Part shown: piece after piece, positions 7,047 through 14,823 of the stretch | Position numbering within the stretch: position 1 is the stretch's first letter | How the letters are laid out: every line of letters begins with the position of its first letter | Source of the DNA: an uncultured Porphyromonadaceae bacterium | GTDB taxonomy: Bacteria; Bacteroidota; Bacteroidia; Bacteroidales; Muribaculaceae | Reading direction: 5' to 3' | DNA: 15,889 nucleotides | Assembly: GCA_947174735.1 (NCBI GenBank) | Contig: CAMWKC010000018.1 | Location: forward strand, 1-15,889 | Position numbers and translations under genes: made by a program | Notes under the pieces: generated by a model | Told to the model about the DNA's origin: nothing | The model's input: the letters and a program-made list of their open reading frames with translations, nothing else | The model's database searches: none

Positions 7047-9185
7047 ATGAATATAAAGCAACTGATGCAACTTGGCCTCGGAGTGCTGGCCGCTGCCGGT
7101 ACAACCGCCTGCCAAAACCACTTCGACGACCCGGGTCTGGTGACTCCTGTGGCACAACTGACACCCAATACCACCATAGCCGAGTTCAAGAGTATTTTTG
7201 CTGATGAACCCAATCAGTTATGTCCTTATAAGGATTCTTTCGGTACAAAGACCTCTATGGTAAGTCCTACTCCTTATATAGTAAAAGGTCGTGTAATATC
7301 TTCGGATGCCACCGGTAATATATACCAGACACTTTGTATACAGGACGAGACTTCGGCAATGACCTTCGCCATACGCCGTGCCGGTCTGTACGACTATTAT
7401 CATCTCGGACAGGAGGTAGTAGTGAATCTGACCGATCTTTGGGTAGGACAGTACAATTACCTTATGCAGATAGGCTGGTTCGGAGAATCAAGTACCGGAG
7501 TGCCCCAGATGAGCCGTGTGGATTTTACAGTATTCCAAACACATGCCGAACTTAACGGGCTACCCGAAACATCGGTACGCTATGTGATGCCCGGAGACGA
7601 TTATCCTGACAATTCGATGTACTGTATCGTAAGTGAGATAGACAAATTACCAACATCTCCCGGAGAGGATTTCTATAATCTGCAAGGACAGTTAGTGGAA
7701 TTCCGCAATGTATCGTTTGAGGGTGGCGGTGAACTTACCTATGCACCCTATCAGGAGAATGCAAGCCGCTATATAACACAGGAAGGAAACAGTCTCAAAC
7801 TGTGTGTACGTAATTCCGGCTATGCAACTTTCTATAACGATATGCTGCCTGAAGGTACCGGCACCATACGCGGTATACTGTCATACTACGCTTCAGACCC
7901 CAGCTATGCCACTACCGACGGCTCAATCAACGGCTGGCAATTGCTGATACGTTCACTTGATGATGTGGAATTCGATGAGGAAGGTACTAAGTCAGAACCT
8001 TACACCATCGAGGAAGCAAAAGCCCAAATGAATAAAGGCCGTAATGCCTGGGTAAGCGGATATATTGTCGGCTCAGTCAAGGGAGGTGTAAGTACTGTGA
8101 CCTCGAACGATGATATAATCTTCAGTAATGATGCCGAGATGTCAAATAACCTTGTTATAGGTCCCACAGCTGACTGCCGCGACTTCAGCCAGTGTATGAC
8201 AGTAAATCTGCCTCAAGGTACAGCACTGCGTAAATATGCTAATCTGCCGGATAATCCGTCTGTATATGGACGTTCAATGATTGTCAGAGGTCTAATAGAT
8301 CTCTTCCTCGGCATACCGGGTATATCCGGTACCGGAGAAGCAGACAGTTTTGAAATAGATGGTATAGTTATAGGCCCCGATACTCCTGATAATCCTCCTT
8401 CGACAGTCGGAGACGGCAGTGAAACAGCTCCCTTCAGCGTAACACAGATTATGGACGGCACAGCCACAGGTAGCGACGTATGGGTAGAAGGTTATATCGT
8501 AGGTACCGTTACCGATAAGAGCTGGCCCGCAGATGTGGAATTCTCGGCTGCGAATGCCTCGAATACCAACCTCATCATTTCAGTAATGCCGGCAGGCGAG
8601 GCAACTACGGACAATTCGATACCTGTCCAGCTTCCGGCAGGTGACGTGCGTAATGCACTGTCTCTGCAGCAGCATCCCGATAACCTCGGACGCAAGGTGA
8701 AACTGCGCGGTTCGATTGAAAAATACTTCGGACAGATGGCAGTCAAAAGTGTCAGCGAATATTCGTTTGATGGCGGCGGGAGCGTAACACCTCCTGATAA
8801 TCCTCCTTCGACAGTCGGAGACGGCAGTGAAACCTCACCATTCGGAGTCGCACAGATTATGGACGGCACAGCCACAGGCAGCGACGTATGGGTAGAAGGT
8901 TATATCGTAGGTACCGTTACCGATAAGAGCTGGCCCGCAGATGTGGAATTCTCGGCTGCGAATGCCTCGAATACCAACCTCATCATTTCAGTAATGCCGG
9001 CAGGCGAGGCAACTACGGACAATTCGATACCTGTCCAGCTTCCGGCAGGTGACGTGCGTAATGCACTGTCTCTGCAGCAGCATCCCGATAACCTCGGACG
9101 CAAGGTGAAACTGCGCGGTTCGATTGAAAAATACTTCGGACAGATGGCTCTGAAGAGCGTCAGCGAATATGTAATCGAACCATAA
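7047..9185 (+). CDS. lipoprotein: DUF5689 domain plus three DUF6359-like OB modules
   Basis: This 712-residue lipoprotein has lipobox GTTAC with C22, followed by acidic residues (CQNHFDD) that may act as a surface-export signal. Residues about 39-309 match the DUF5689 pattern (TIAEFKSIF, YIVKGRVISSDATGNIYQTLCIQDE, GQEVVVNLTDLWVGQYN). Three DUF6359-like modules then follow at about 316-440, 459-574 and 595-710, each with a 'VWVEGYIVG' type strand, a 'VQLPxG' strand and a 'VxLRGxIExYFG' strand. The last two are almost identical, joined by a Pro-rich linker (TPPDNPPSTVGDGSET). The pattern resembles OB-folds like those of YhcR-type surface nucleases, so nucleic-acid or nucleotide binding is a reasonable but unproven inference. 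It lies 12 nt after the previous lipoprotein. A 15-bp inverted repeat follows the stop codon. Confidence 0.82.
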   Translation: MNIKQLMQLGLGVLAAAGTTACQNHFDDPGLVTPVAQLTPNTTIAEFKSIFADEPNQLCPYKDSFGTKTSMVSPTPYIVKGRVISSDATGNIYQTLCIQDETSAMTFAIRRAGLYDYYHLGQEVVVNLTDLWVGQYNYLMQIGWFGESSTGVPQMSRVDFTVFQTHAELNGLPETSVRYVMPGDDYPDNSMYCIVSEIDKLPTSPGEDFYNLQGQLVEFRNVSFEGGGELTYAPYQENASRYITQEGNSLKLCVRNSGYATFYNDMLPEGTGTIRGILSYYASDPSYATTDGSINGWQLLIRSLDDVEFDEEGTKSEPYTIEEAKAQMNKGRNAWVSGYIVGSVKGGVSTVTSNDDIIFSNDAEMSNNLVIGPTADCRDFSQCMTVNLPQGTALRKYANLPDNPSVYGRSMIVRGLIDLFLGIPGISGTGEADSFEIDGIVIGPDTPDNPPSTVGDGSETAPFSVTQIMDGTATGSDVWVEGYIVGTVTDKSWPADVEFSAANASNTNLIISVMPAGEATTDNSIPVQLPAGDVRNALSLQQHPDNLGRKVKLRGSIEKYFGQMAVKSVSEYSFDGGGSVTPPDNPPSTVGDGSETSPFGVAQIMDGTATGSDVWVEGYIVGTVTDKSWPADVEFSAANASNTNLIISVMPAGEATTDNSIPVQLPAGDVRNALSLQQHPDNLGRKVKLRGSIEKYFGQMALKSVSEYVIEP
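8383..9170 (+). repeat. tandem duplication encoding two near-identical OB modules
   Basis: Two copies (8383-8762 and 8791-9170) are offset by 408 bp, exactly 136 codons, so the frame is kept. I count about 14 differences over 380 bp, and they are not spread evenly. Bases 8472-8740 and 8880-9148 are identical over 269 bp with no synonymous change, and the linker part 8383-8425 equals 8791-8833. Eight differences are packed into 8426-8442 and five into 8741-8750; one more lies at 8471. A third, older module upstream (about 7992-8366) and one in the preceding gene are clearly diverged. Confidence 0.95.
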
Positions 9186-9206
9186 TGATTCTGTGATACT
9201 GATTAG

Positions 9207-9248
9207 ACCCCGGCGTATAGATTCTATGAAGAGTCTATACGCCGGGGT
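9207..9248 (+). terminator. strong intra-cluster hairpin, terminator or attenuating/processing element
   Basis: Bases 9207-9221 and 9234-9248 form a perfect 15-bp inverted repeat (core CCCCGGCGTATAGA / TCTATACGCCGGGG) with a 12-nt loop, starting 21 nt after the lipoprotein stop. No run of T follows (AATTCCACAATCC), so it is not a textbook intrinsic terminator. No TAnnTTTG promoter is visible before the endonuclease at 9274. It may reduce rather than stop transcription, or protect the 3' end of the upstream mRNA. Confidence 0.7.
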
Positions 9249-9273
9249 AATTCCACAATCCTAACTAATATAT

Positions 9274-10983
9274 ATGCGGAAATCTTTACTTATTATCATG
9301 GCTCTCGGCATAGCAAGCGGAATAAATGCCGAATATAAACCGGGATATTATAACAGTATGGACGGTAAAAGCAAAGCCGCCCTCAAAGCCGCTGCCAAAC
9401 AATGTGTCGAACGGCATACAGTGCTTGAATATTACGATTTGCCTAATTACTGGCAATACTCTGATGTTTATCCGGAGCTTTACAACGGACAGACACGATG
9501 GTGGGAGATGTACAGTAACAACATCTATCTCATACAGAACGGACAGACGCCGAAAGCAAGTTTTTCTGCTAATAAAATGCAGCGTGAACATTCCGTACCA
9601 AAATCGTGGTGGAAACATAACGGCAATGTGGAGTACACAGCTGCCTACAGTGATATGTGGAACCTTTACCCTTCTGACGGTCCGGCAAATCAGGCTAAAC
9701 TTAACTATCCGCTCGGACCGACACGTGCCGCCACTTACGATAATGGTTGTACAAAAGTAGGTCCTGCGATGACAGGTTATGGTGGCGGATCGGCTAACGT
9801 ATTTGAACCGGCAGACGAATATAAAGGTGATTTTGCGCGCAGTTTCTTTTACATGGCAACTGTCTATGATGAGCTGCCATGGACAATAAACTACATGTAC
9901 ACACAGAACACTTACCCTACCCTGCAGCCGTGGGCCTTCCAAATGCTCCTGCAATGGGCACGTATGGACCCTGTAAGTCAGAAAGAGATAGACCGTAACG
10001 ATGCTGTCGAACTTTCGCAGGGTAACCGCAATCCTTTTATCGACTTTCCGGAATTGGCTGAGTATATCTGGGGAACACGTACAGAAGAGGTATTTCTTAT
10101 TGATGAGCAGGGAGGTAACGTTACTCCTCCTATAACAGGCGATCCGACTATCACCGCACCAATCAACGGAGAAGCTCTTGATATAGGCCAGGCGGCCGTA
10201 GGTAAGACTGTTTCTGCCGCTTTGCGTATAGAAGCCTCTAATCTGACCAGTGCCCTGTCGGTACGTATTTCAGGTACTGACCGTGAAATGTTCTCGACTT
10301 ATTTGACTTCGATACCGGCTTCACAACTGAATAAAGGTGACTATCTGCTTTATGTAACCTACACGCCTACCGAAACAGGTAATCATACAGCACGCCTGAT
10401 TCTGTATGACGGCGGTCTTCCGGACGGCGAAAGTATTGCTATAACACTCACAGGCCAGGCCTTCCCGATACCGGAACTGTCAGCACCGGAAGCTTTGCCT
10501 GCGACAAATGTGACTGACACAGGCTATACCGCTAACTGGACCTCGGTAGTCGAAGTGGTAGACTATTATGTAATCAACCGTGTACGTTATACACAGGAAG
10601 GTACAGAAGGCACACAGCTGACTGCCGCCGGCTGCTCGCTTGAAATAGATGACCGCGACCCGGAAATCACAGAGACCTATACGGTATGTGCCTCACGATT
10701 AGGGTGTCTATCAGATCAGTCAAATACTATAACAGTTGCCGCCGACGCAGGCATCAGCTTCAATAACGGCACAGTACCTTTTGCAATAGGGGTACAACCC
10801 AGCGGATTCATGATAATGAGCCAGGGCGACAACACTGGTTTGCGTGTCTATGACCTTATGGGAAACCTTGTTATAAGCCGTGAGCGTGTCAGCAGCGGAG
10901 AAAGCTTTATTCTATCGGCAGGTATATATATTATTACCTGTAACCAGGCCGTCAGACCAATAAAAATCGTAGTAACATATTAA
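9274..10983 (+). CDS. secreted endonuclease I family nuclease with Ig-like/Fn3 and C-terminal tail domains
   Basis: This 569-residue exported nuclease has signal peptide MRKSLLIIMALGIASGINA, probably cut before E20. Residues about 22-275 form an endonuclease I (PF04231-type) domain. It has REHSVPKSWW (E105, H106; the His-Me finger core), SDMWNLYPSD (D127, N130), LNYPLG, and the conserved GNRNPFID (250-257) and YIWGTRTE. Family members are non-specific DNA or DNA/RNA endonucleases, often periplasmic or secreted. After it come an Ig-like region (about 290-396), an Fn3-like region (about 400-491; TGYTANWTSV) and a C-terminal region (about 505-569) with LRVYDLMGNLV and AGIYIITCNQAVRPIKIVV, resembling type 9 secretion sorting tails. 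The strong hairpin lies upstream and a paralogue follows 36 nt downstream. All key residues are present, so activity is expected. Confidence 0.9.
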   Translation: MRKSLLIIMALGIASGINAEYKPGYYNSMDGKSKAALKAAAKQCVERHTVLEYYDLPNYWQYSDVYPELYNGQTRWWEMYSNNIYLIQNGQTPKASFSANKMQREHSVPKSWWKHNGNVEYTAAYSDMWNLYPSDGPANQAKLNYPLGPTRAATYDNGCTKVGPAMTGYGGGSANVFEPADEYKGDFARSFFYMATVYDELPWTINYMYTQNTYPTLQPWAFQMLLQWARMDPVSQKEIDRNDAVELSQGNRNPFIDFPELAEYIWGTRTEEVFLIDEQGGNVTPPITGDPTITAPINGEALDIGQAAVGKTVSAALRIEASNLTSALSVRISGTDREMFSTYLTSIPASQLNKGDYLLYVTYTPTETGNHTARLILYDGGLPDGESIAITLTGQAFPIPELSAPEALPATNVTDTGYTANWTSVVEVVDYYVINRVRYTQEGTEGTQLTAAGCSLEIDDRDPEITETYTVCASRLGCLSDQSNTITVAADAGISFNNGTVPFAIGVQPSGFMIMSQGDNTGLRVYDLMGNLVISRERVSSGESFILSAGIYIITCNQAVRPIKIVVTY

Positions 10984-11019
10984 GTCTAAATCAAATAATC
11001 AATAATACTCTCACTAATC

Positions 11020-12798
11020 ATGAAATCATTTATGACATTAGCGGCTGCTCTGACTGCGTTCGGTGCAGCAGCCGCTATTCCGGAAGGTTATTATGACTCT
11101 CTCAACGGTGCTTCAGGTGCTGACCTTAAAGAAGCTGCAAAAAAAGTAGCTTACACACATGAAGCTGTAGCCTACGGCGATGCCACATGGGAAGCCTTCA
11201 AAACCACCGACATACGCATAGTTGATGGGCGCGAAGCATGGTTCGACATGTATAGCAACGTTATAGTGTGGGTTGCTTCAGGTCATGCCGGCATGAATAT
11301 CGAACACAGTGTCCCTAATTCGTGGTGGGGAGGAATAAAGAATGATGCCTATAAAGATCTTTATCATCTTAATCCCTCGAATGCCGACGCTAATAACCGA
11401 AAGAGCAATCACCCTTTAGGCCAGATAGATGGCACACCTACATGGACTAACGGTATTACAAGTATAGGTACTCCGGTGACAGGTCAGGGAGGTGGTTCCG
11501 ATATAGTGTTCGAACCGGCTGATGAATACAAAGGAGACTTTGCCCGCGCCTACTTCTATGTATTTACCATATATGATGATATACCCTGGCTGGAAGAAAC
11601 CGATAAAAATTATATGTACGACGGTACAGCTTACCCGACATTGCGGCCGTGGGCATACGACCTGCTTTTGCAGTGGGCTGAGGCAGACCCCGTGGACTCA
11701 CGTGAACAGGTACGCAACGAAGCTGTGTATGCTATTCAAGGCAATCGTAATCCTTTTATCGACATACCCGACCTTGCCGATTATATCTGGGGTAGCCGCA
11801 CAGAAGTACCTTTCAGCTATTATGATGTACAGAACCCGACAATCGTTGACCGTCCTGCCGCTCCTGTATTTGAAAACTGCGAACTTGTAGCGGTCAATAC
11901 CTATACCACACGCTGGTGGAATGCAACAGCAATACATGTTGGGGGCACATCAGGTGATATATACGTATCAGTTGACGGCGGCGACTACTCTCTTTGCCAG
12001 GGAGGCATTGTAGATGTACCGGCAGCGGAATCTAACGGAGAACAGCTTCTCATCTCAGCCTACGCTGTAGCCGAAACAGACGGACGTGATTATTACAGCG
12101 GTCTGTCGACTCTGACACTTACGGCTAAAGACCCGCAGCTTACTGACCTCACCAAAGCCGAGTGGACTCTTACAACTTCTGACACAGAGCTAACAACAGA
12201 GGATACTTATATAGTAGTGGCTTCAACTTCTCTGGCTGTTATGGGTGATAATAACAACGGCGGTAAAGTAATGCCTGTAGCGGGCAATGTTGCTCCCGAC
12301 AGCGAGGGCCGAATCTACTCTTTGCCTGAGGGTACAGGTATAGTACATTTGCTTGATAACGGTGACGGCTATGTGCTGCAGTTAAGTGATATCTACGGTG
12401 AACTCCAAGGGTGCATAGAACCGACCGCTGCCAAAGCTCTGCGCCTGTCTGACGACGGACTCGCTGCCAATATCAGTATAAGCGAAGACGGTGTGGCCGT
12501 GATAGATTATGGTGATACGTTAGGACGCCTGCAGTATAACCAGAGTTCACCGCGCTTTGTCAACTATACAAGCAATCAGGAAGGTGTAAGTCTGTATCGT
12601 CTTACCGACCCCACAGGACACGTGGATGGCTTCGGAATACAGCCTGAAATTTATGTCACAGGACGTGATATAACAGCGCCTGCCGGCAGTGTGGTATTTG
12701 ACCTTAACGGACGTCGTGTAAGTAATGTAAGTCTGAATCCCGGTGTATATGTAGTGGTAACACCTGCCCGTCATCATGCCAAAGTGATTGTGCGCTGA
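11020..12798 (+). CDS. second secreted endonuclease I family nuclease, different C-terminal half
   Basis: This 592-residue paralogue of the preceding nuclease has signal peptide MKSFMTLAAALTAFGAAAA, with a likely cut before I20. The endonuclease I domain spans about 21-265, with IEHSVPNSWW (E95, H96), KDLYHLNPSN (D113, N118), KSNHPLGQ, DEYKGDFARAYFY, GNRNPFID (241-248) and YIWGSRTE. The catalytic domains align closely, yet the C-terminal halves differ. Here residues about 380-530 form a beta-rich region ending in LQYNQSSPRFVNYTSNQ and LYRL, a pattern I recall from various Bacteroidetes extracellular proteins. The protein ends with VVFDLNGRRV and NPGVYVVV...KVIV, again a sorting-tail-like end. 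It closes the cluster; the next gene has its own leader. It probably cuts extracellular nucleic acid; how its role differs from the first copy is unknown. Confidence 0.9.
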   Translation: MKSFMTLAAALTAFGAAAAIPEGYYDSLNGASGADLKEAAKKVAYTHEAVAYGDATWEAFKTTDIRIVDGREAWFDMYSNVIVWVASGHAGMNIEHSVPNSWWGGIKNDAYKDLYHLNPSNADANNRKSNHPLGQIDGTPTWTNGITSIGTPVTGQGGGSDIVFEPADEYKGDFARAYFYVFTIYDDIPWLEETDKNYMYDGTAYPTLRPWAYDLLLQWAEADPVDSREQVRNEAVYAIQGNRNPFIDIPDLADYIWGSRTEVPFSYYDVQNPTIVDRPAAPVFENCELVAVNTYTTRWWNATAIHVGGTSGDIYVSVDGGDYSLCQGGIVDVPAAESNGEQLLISAYAVAETDGRDYYSGLSTLTLTAKDPQLTDLTKAEWTLTTSDTELTTEDTYIVVASTSLAVMGDNNNGGKVMPVAGNVAPDSEGRIYSLPEGTGIVHLLDNGDGYVLQLSDIYGELQGCIEPTAAKALRLSDDGLAANISISEDGVAVIDYGDTLGRLQYNQSSPRFVNYTSNQEGVSLYRLTDPTGHVDGFGIQPEIYVTGRDITAPAGSVVFDLNGRRVSNVSLNPGVYVVVTPARHHAKVIVR

Positions 12799-12807
12799 TA
12801 AAACGAA

Positions 12808-12834
12808 ATATAGTCAGCACTAAATACACTATAT
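12808..12834. other. AT-rich inverted repeat upstream of korA promoter
   Basis: ATATAGT (12808-12814) and ACTATAT (12828-12834) are perfect 7-bp arms with a 13-nt spacer. They start 10 nt after the second nuclease's stop and end about 25 nt before the -7-like element of korA. This could be a weak terminator for the nuclease cluster, an operator next to the korA promoter, or chance in AT-rich DNA. Confidence 0.25.
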
Positions 12835-12859
12835 GAAATACACTCTAAGAATAAATTGT

Positions 12860-12867
12860 TAACTTTG
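12860..12867 (+). promoter_or_regulatory. -7 element of the korAB promoter
   Basis: TAACTTTG matches the Bacteroidetes -7 consensus TAnnTTTG exactly. I cannot find a good TTTG at the expected -33 distance (around 12836-12840 the sequence is AAATA), so this promoter may be weaker or activator-dependent. Transcription would begin at about 12872-12876, leaving a leader of roughly 95 nt. Confidence 0.6.
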
Positions 12868-12878
12868 CAGCCACAACA

Positions 12879-12924
12879 CGTACTCTGCGGGCCTTATAGT
12901 CTTGACAGAGGCTTGCAGAGTACG
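12879..12924 (+). promoter_or_regulatory. long hairpin in the 5' leader of korAB mRNA
   Basis: CGTACTCTGC (12879-12888) and GCAGAGTACG (12915-12924) are perfect 10-bp arms. Pairing continues inward through 12889-12895 and 12908-12914, with three G-U pairs, giving a 17-bp stem and a 12-nt loop. The stem begins only a few nucleotides after the predicted transcription start and ends 44 nt before the korA ATG. No T tract follows, so it is more likely a 5' stabilising or regulatory structure than a terminator. Confidence 0.65.
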
Positions 12925-12968
12925 GCTGCATAGACATACCAAAACACTCACATCATATCCTTAAATCA

Positions 12969-14819
12969 ATGCTACAGACAACCAACATCAAAACACTCGA
13001 CAAGGTAGTGGTAAGATTCTCGGGTGACTCGGGAGATGGCATGCAGCTTGCAGGCAACATCTTCTCGAATGTATCAGCCGGTGAAGGCAACGAGATCTCC
13101 ACTTTCCCCGACTATCCGGCTGAGATACGTGCTCCGCAAGGCTCGCTGAGCGGTGTATCAGGCTTCCAGGTAAGTATAGGTAAGGGAGTATATACTCCCG
13201 GTGACGCTGCCGACGTACTGGTGGCTATGAACCCGGCGGCTCTCAAAACAAACCTGAAGTATCTCAAGCCTACAGGTATTATTATCTGTGATTCCGATTC
13301 GTTCCGTCCGGCCGATCTTAAGAAGGCTGAGTATAAGACAGACGACCCCATAGCTGAACTCGGCATAGATACTAAACGCGTCATGCTTGTGCCTATGAGT
13401 ACTTTGCTCAAAAGCACTTTAGCCGATAGCGGTATGGACGCAAAAGCTATAGCCAAGTGCAAAAATATGCTGGCTCTCGGTATAGTATGCTGGCTCTTTG
13501 ACCGTCCGGTAGAGAGCGTGCTGCATAAGCTACAGGCTAAATTCGCCAAAAAACCCGCTATCTACGAAGCTAACGCCAAGGTAGTACAGGCAGGTTGGGA
13601 TTACGGCCACAATACACACAGCTCAATGCCTACTTACCGTATAGAGACAGCGCAGGCCGAGCCCGGCACATACGTTGACGTAAATGGCAATACAGCTACT
13701 GCCTGGGGCTTAATAATGGCTTCGGAAAAGAGCGGTCGTCCGCTGTTCTTAGGTTCCTACCCCATTACTCCGGCTACCGATATACTGCATGAGTTAGCCA
13801 AACGCAAAGACCTCGGAGTGAAAGCATGTCAGATGGAAGACGAGATAGCAGGCATTTGCTCGGCTATAGGAGCAAGTTATGCCGGACATTTAGCTGTGAC
13901 ATCTACTTCCGGTCCGGGTCTGGCTCTTAAGGGTGAAGCTCTCGGTCTGGCTGTTATGGCCGAACTTCCGTTAGTGCTTGTCGATGTACAGCGCGGCGGT
14001 CCGTCGACAGGTCTGCCCACTAAGACCGAACAGACCGACCTTATGCAGGCTCTCTACGGCCGTAACGGAGAGTCTCCTCTGTGCGTTGTGGCTGCCGCAA
14101 GTCCGACAGACTGTTTCACAATGGCCTTTGAAGCCGCACGTATAGCCATCGAGCACATGACACCGGTTATTCTGCTTACCGATGCCTTCATAGCCAATGG
14201 TTCGTCGGCCTGGCGTGTGCCTGAGGAGAGTGATTATCCTGAGATACATCCTAATTACGTAACTCCTGAAATGCTGAAGAAAGGCTGGCGTCCGTTTGAC
14301 CGCGACGAGGAGACTCTGGTACGCTACTGGGCTGTACCCGGTCTTGACAAAGCCATGCACCGCGTAGGAGGTCTGGAGAAAGATTATAAGACTTCGGTTA
14401 TCTCTACTGACGGTGCCAACCATGAACTTATGGTAAAGACACGTCGCGAGAAGATAGCCCGTATAGCTGACAGCATACCTGAAATCAATGTTGCCGGTGA
14501 TACCTCATCGGATACAATTCTTGTAGGCTGGGGCGGTACATACGGTCACCTCTTCACAGCAGCCGAAGAACTCAATGCCAGCGGCACGCCGGTGGCTTTC
14601 GCACAGTTCCGTTATATAAATCCTCTGCCCAAGAACGCATTGGAGATGCTGCGCGGCTACAAGAATATCATAGTGGCTGAGCTTAATACAGGTATGTTTG
14701 CCGACTATCTGCAAATGCATCTGCCCGGCAAAGAGATATTGCGTATAAATAAGGTGGAGGGCCAGCCCTTCATGGTGAGTGAGATAGTGGAAGGAGTCAA
14801 GAATCATCTCAAGGCATAA
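12969..14819 (+). CDS. korA: 2-oxoacid (probably 2-oxoglutarate):ferredoxin oxidoreductase, fused gamma-alpha subunit
   Basis: This 616-residue cytoplasmic subunit is part of the oxygen-sensitive enzyme that oxidatively decarboxylates a 2-oxoacid to its acyl-CoA and reduces ferredoxin; it also works in the carboxylating direction. Residues about 10-195 are the gamma domain (VVVRFSGDSGDGMQLAG, FPDYPAEIRAPQGS). Residues about 240-616 are the alpha part, with YPITPATD (264-271), MEDEIA (289-294), TSTSGPGLALKGE (311-323) and the QRGGPSTGLPTKTEQ loop (341-355). This gamma-alpha fusion is the form typical of KorA in Bacteroidetes and other anaerobes. Substrate preference for 2-oxoglutarate over other oxoacids follows from overall type, not from a decisive residue. 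It starts at ATG 12969 after a structured leader, and korB begins 4 nt after its stop, so translation is probably coupled. Confidence 0.92.
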   Translation: MLQTTNIKTLDKVVVRFSGDSGDGMQLAGNIFSNVSAGEGNEISTFPDYPAEIRAPQGSLSGVSGFQVSIGKGVYTPGDAADVLVAMNPAALKTNLKYLKPTGIIICDSDSFRPADLKKAEYKTDDPIAELGIDTKRVMLVPMSTLLKSTLADSGMDAKAIAKCKNMLALGIVCWLFDRPVESVLHKLQAKFAKKPAIYEANAKVVQAGWDYGHNTHSSMPTYRIETAQAEPGTYVDVNGNTATAWGLIMASEKSGRPLFLGSYPITPATDILHELAKRKDLGVKACQMEDEIAGICSAIGASYAGHLAVTSTSGPGLALKGEALGLAVMAELPLVLVDVQRGGPSTGLPTKTEQTDLMQALYGRNGESPLCVVAAASPTDCFTMAFEAARIAIEHMTPVILLTDAFIANGSSAWRVPEESDYPEIHPNYVTPEMLKKGWRPFDRDEETLVRYWAVPGLDKAMHRVGGLEKDYKTSVISTDGANHELMVKTRREKIARIADSIPEINVAGDTSSDTILVGWGGTYGHLFTAAEELNASGTPVAFAQFRYINPLPKNALEMLRGYKNIIVAELNTGMFADYLQMHLPGKEILRINKVEGQPFMVSEIVEGVKNHLKA

Positions 14820-14823
14820 GACA

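Noticed and set aside
9326..9760. 144-codon + strand frame inside the first endonuclease I
   Set aside because: It is out of frame with a motif-complete nuclease and has no domain or plausible start signal.
9286..9954. 222-codon open frame on the - strand
   Set aside because: It lies wholly opposite the conserved catalytic domain of the first endonuclease I, has no recognisable domain, and is Cys/His/Arg/Val-rich as expected from reading a real gene backwards.
2077..12798. Classical polysaccharide utilisation locus
   Set aside because: There is a TonB-dependent receptor but no SusD-like protein, glycoside hydrolase, polysaccharide lyase or sulfatase; the enzymes present are nucleases/phosphodiesterases.
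12879..12924. Intrinsic terminator of the nuclease cluster
   Set aside because: It lies downstream of a TAACTTTG promoter element, inside the probable korA leader, and has no following T tract.
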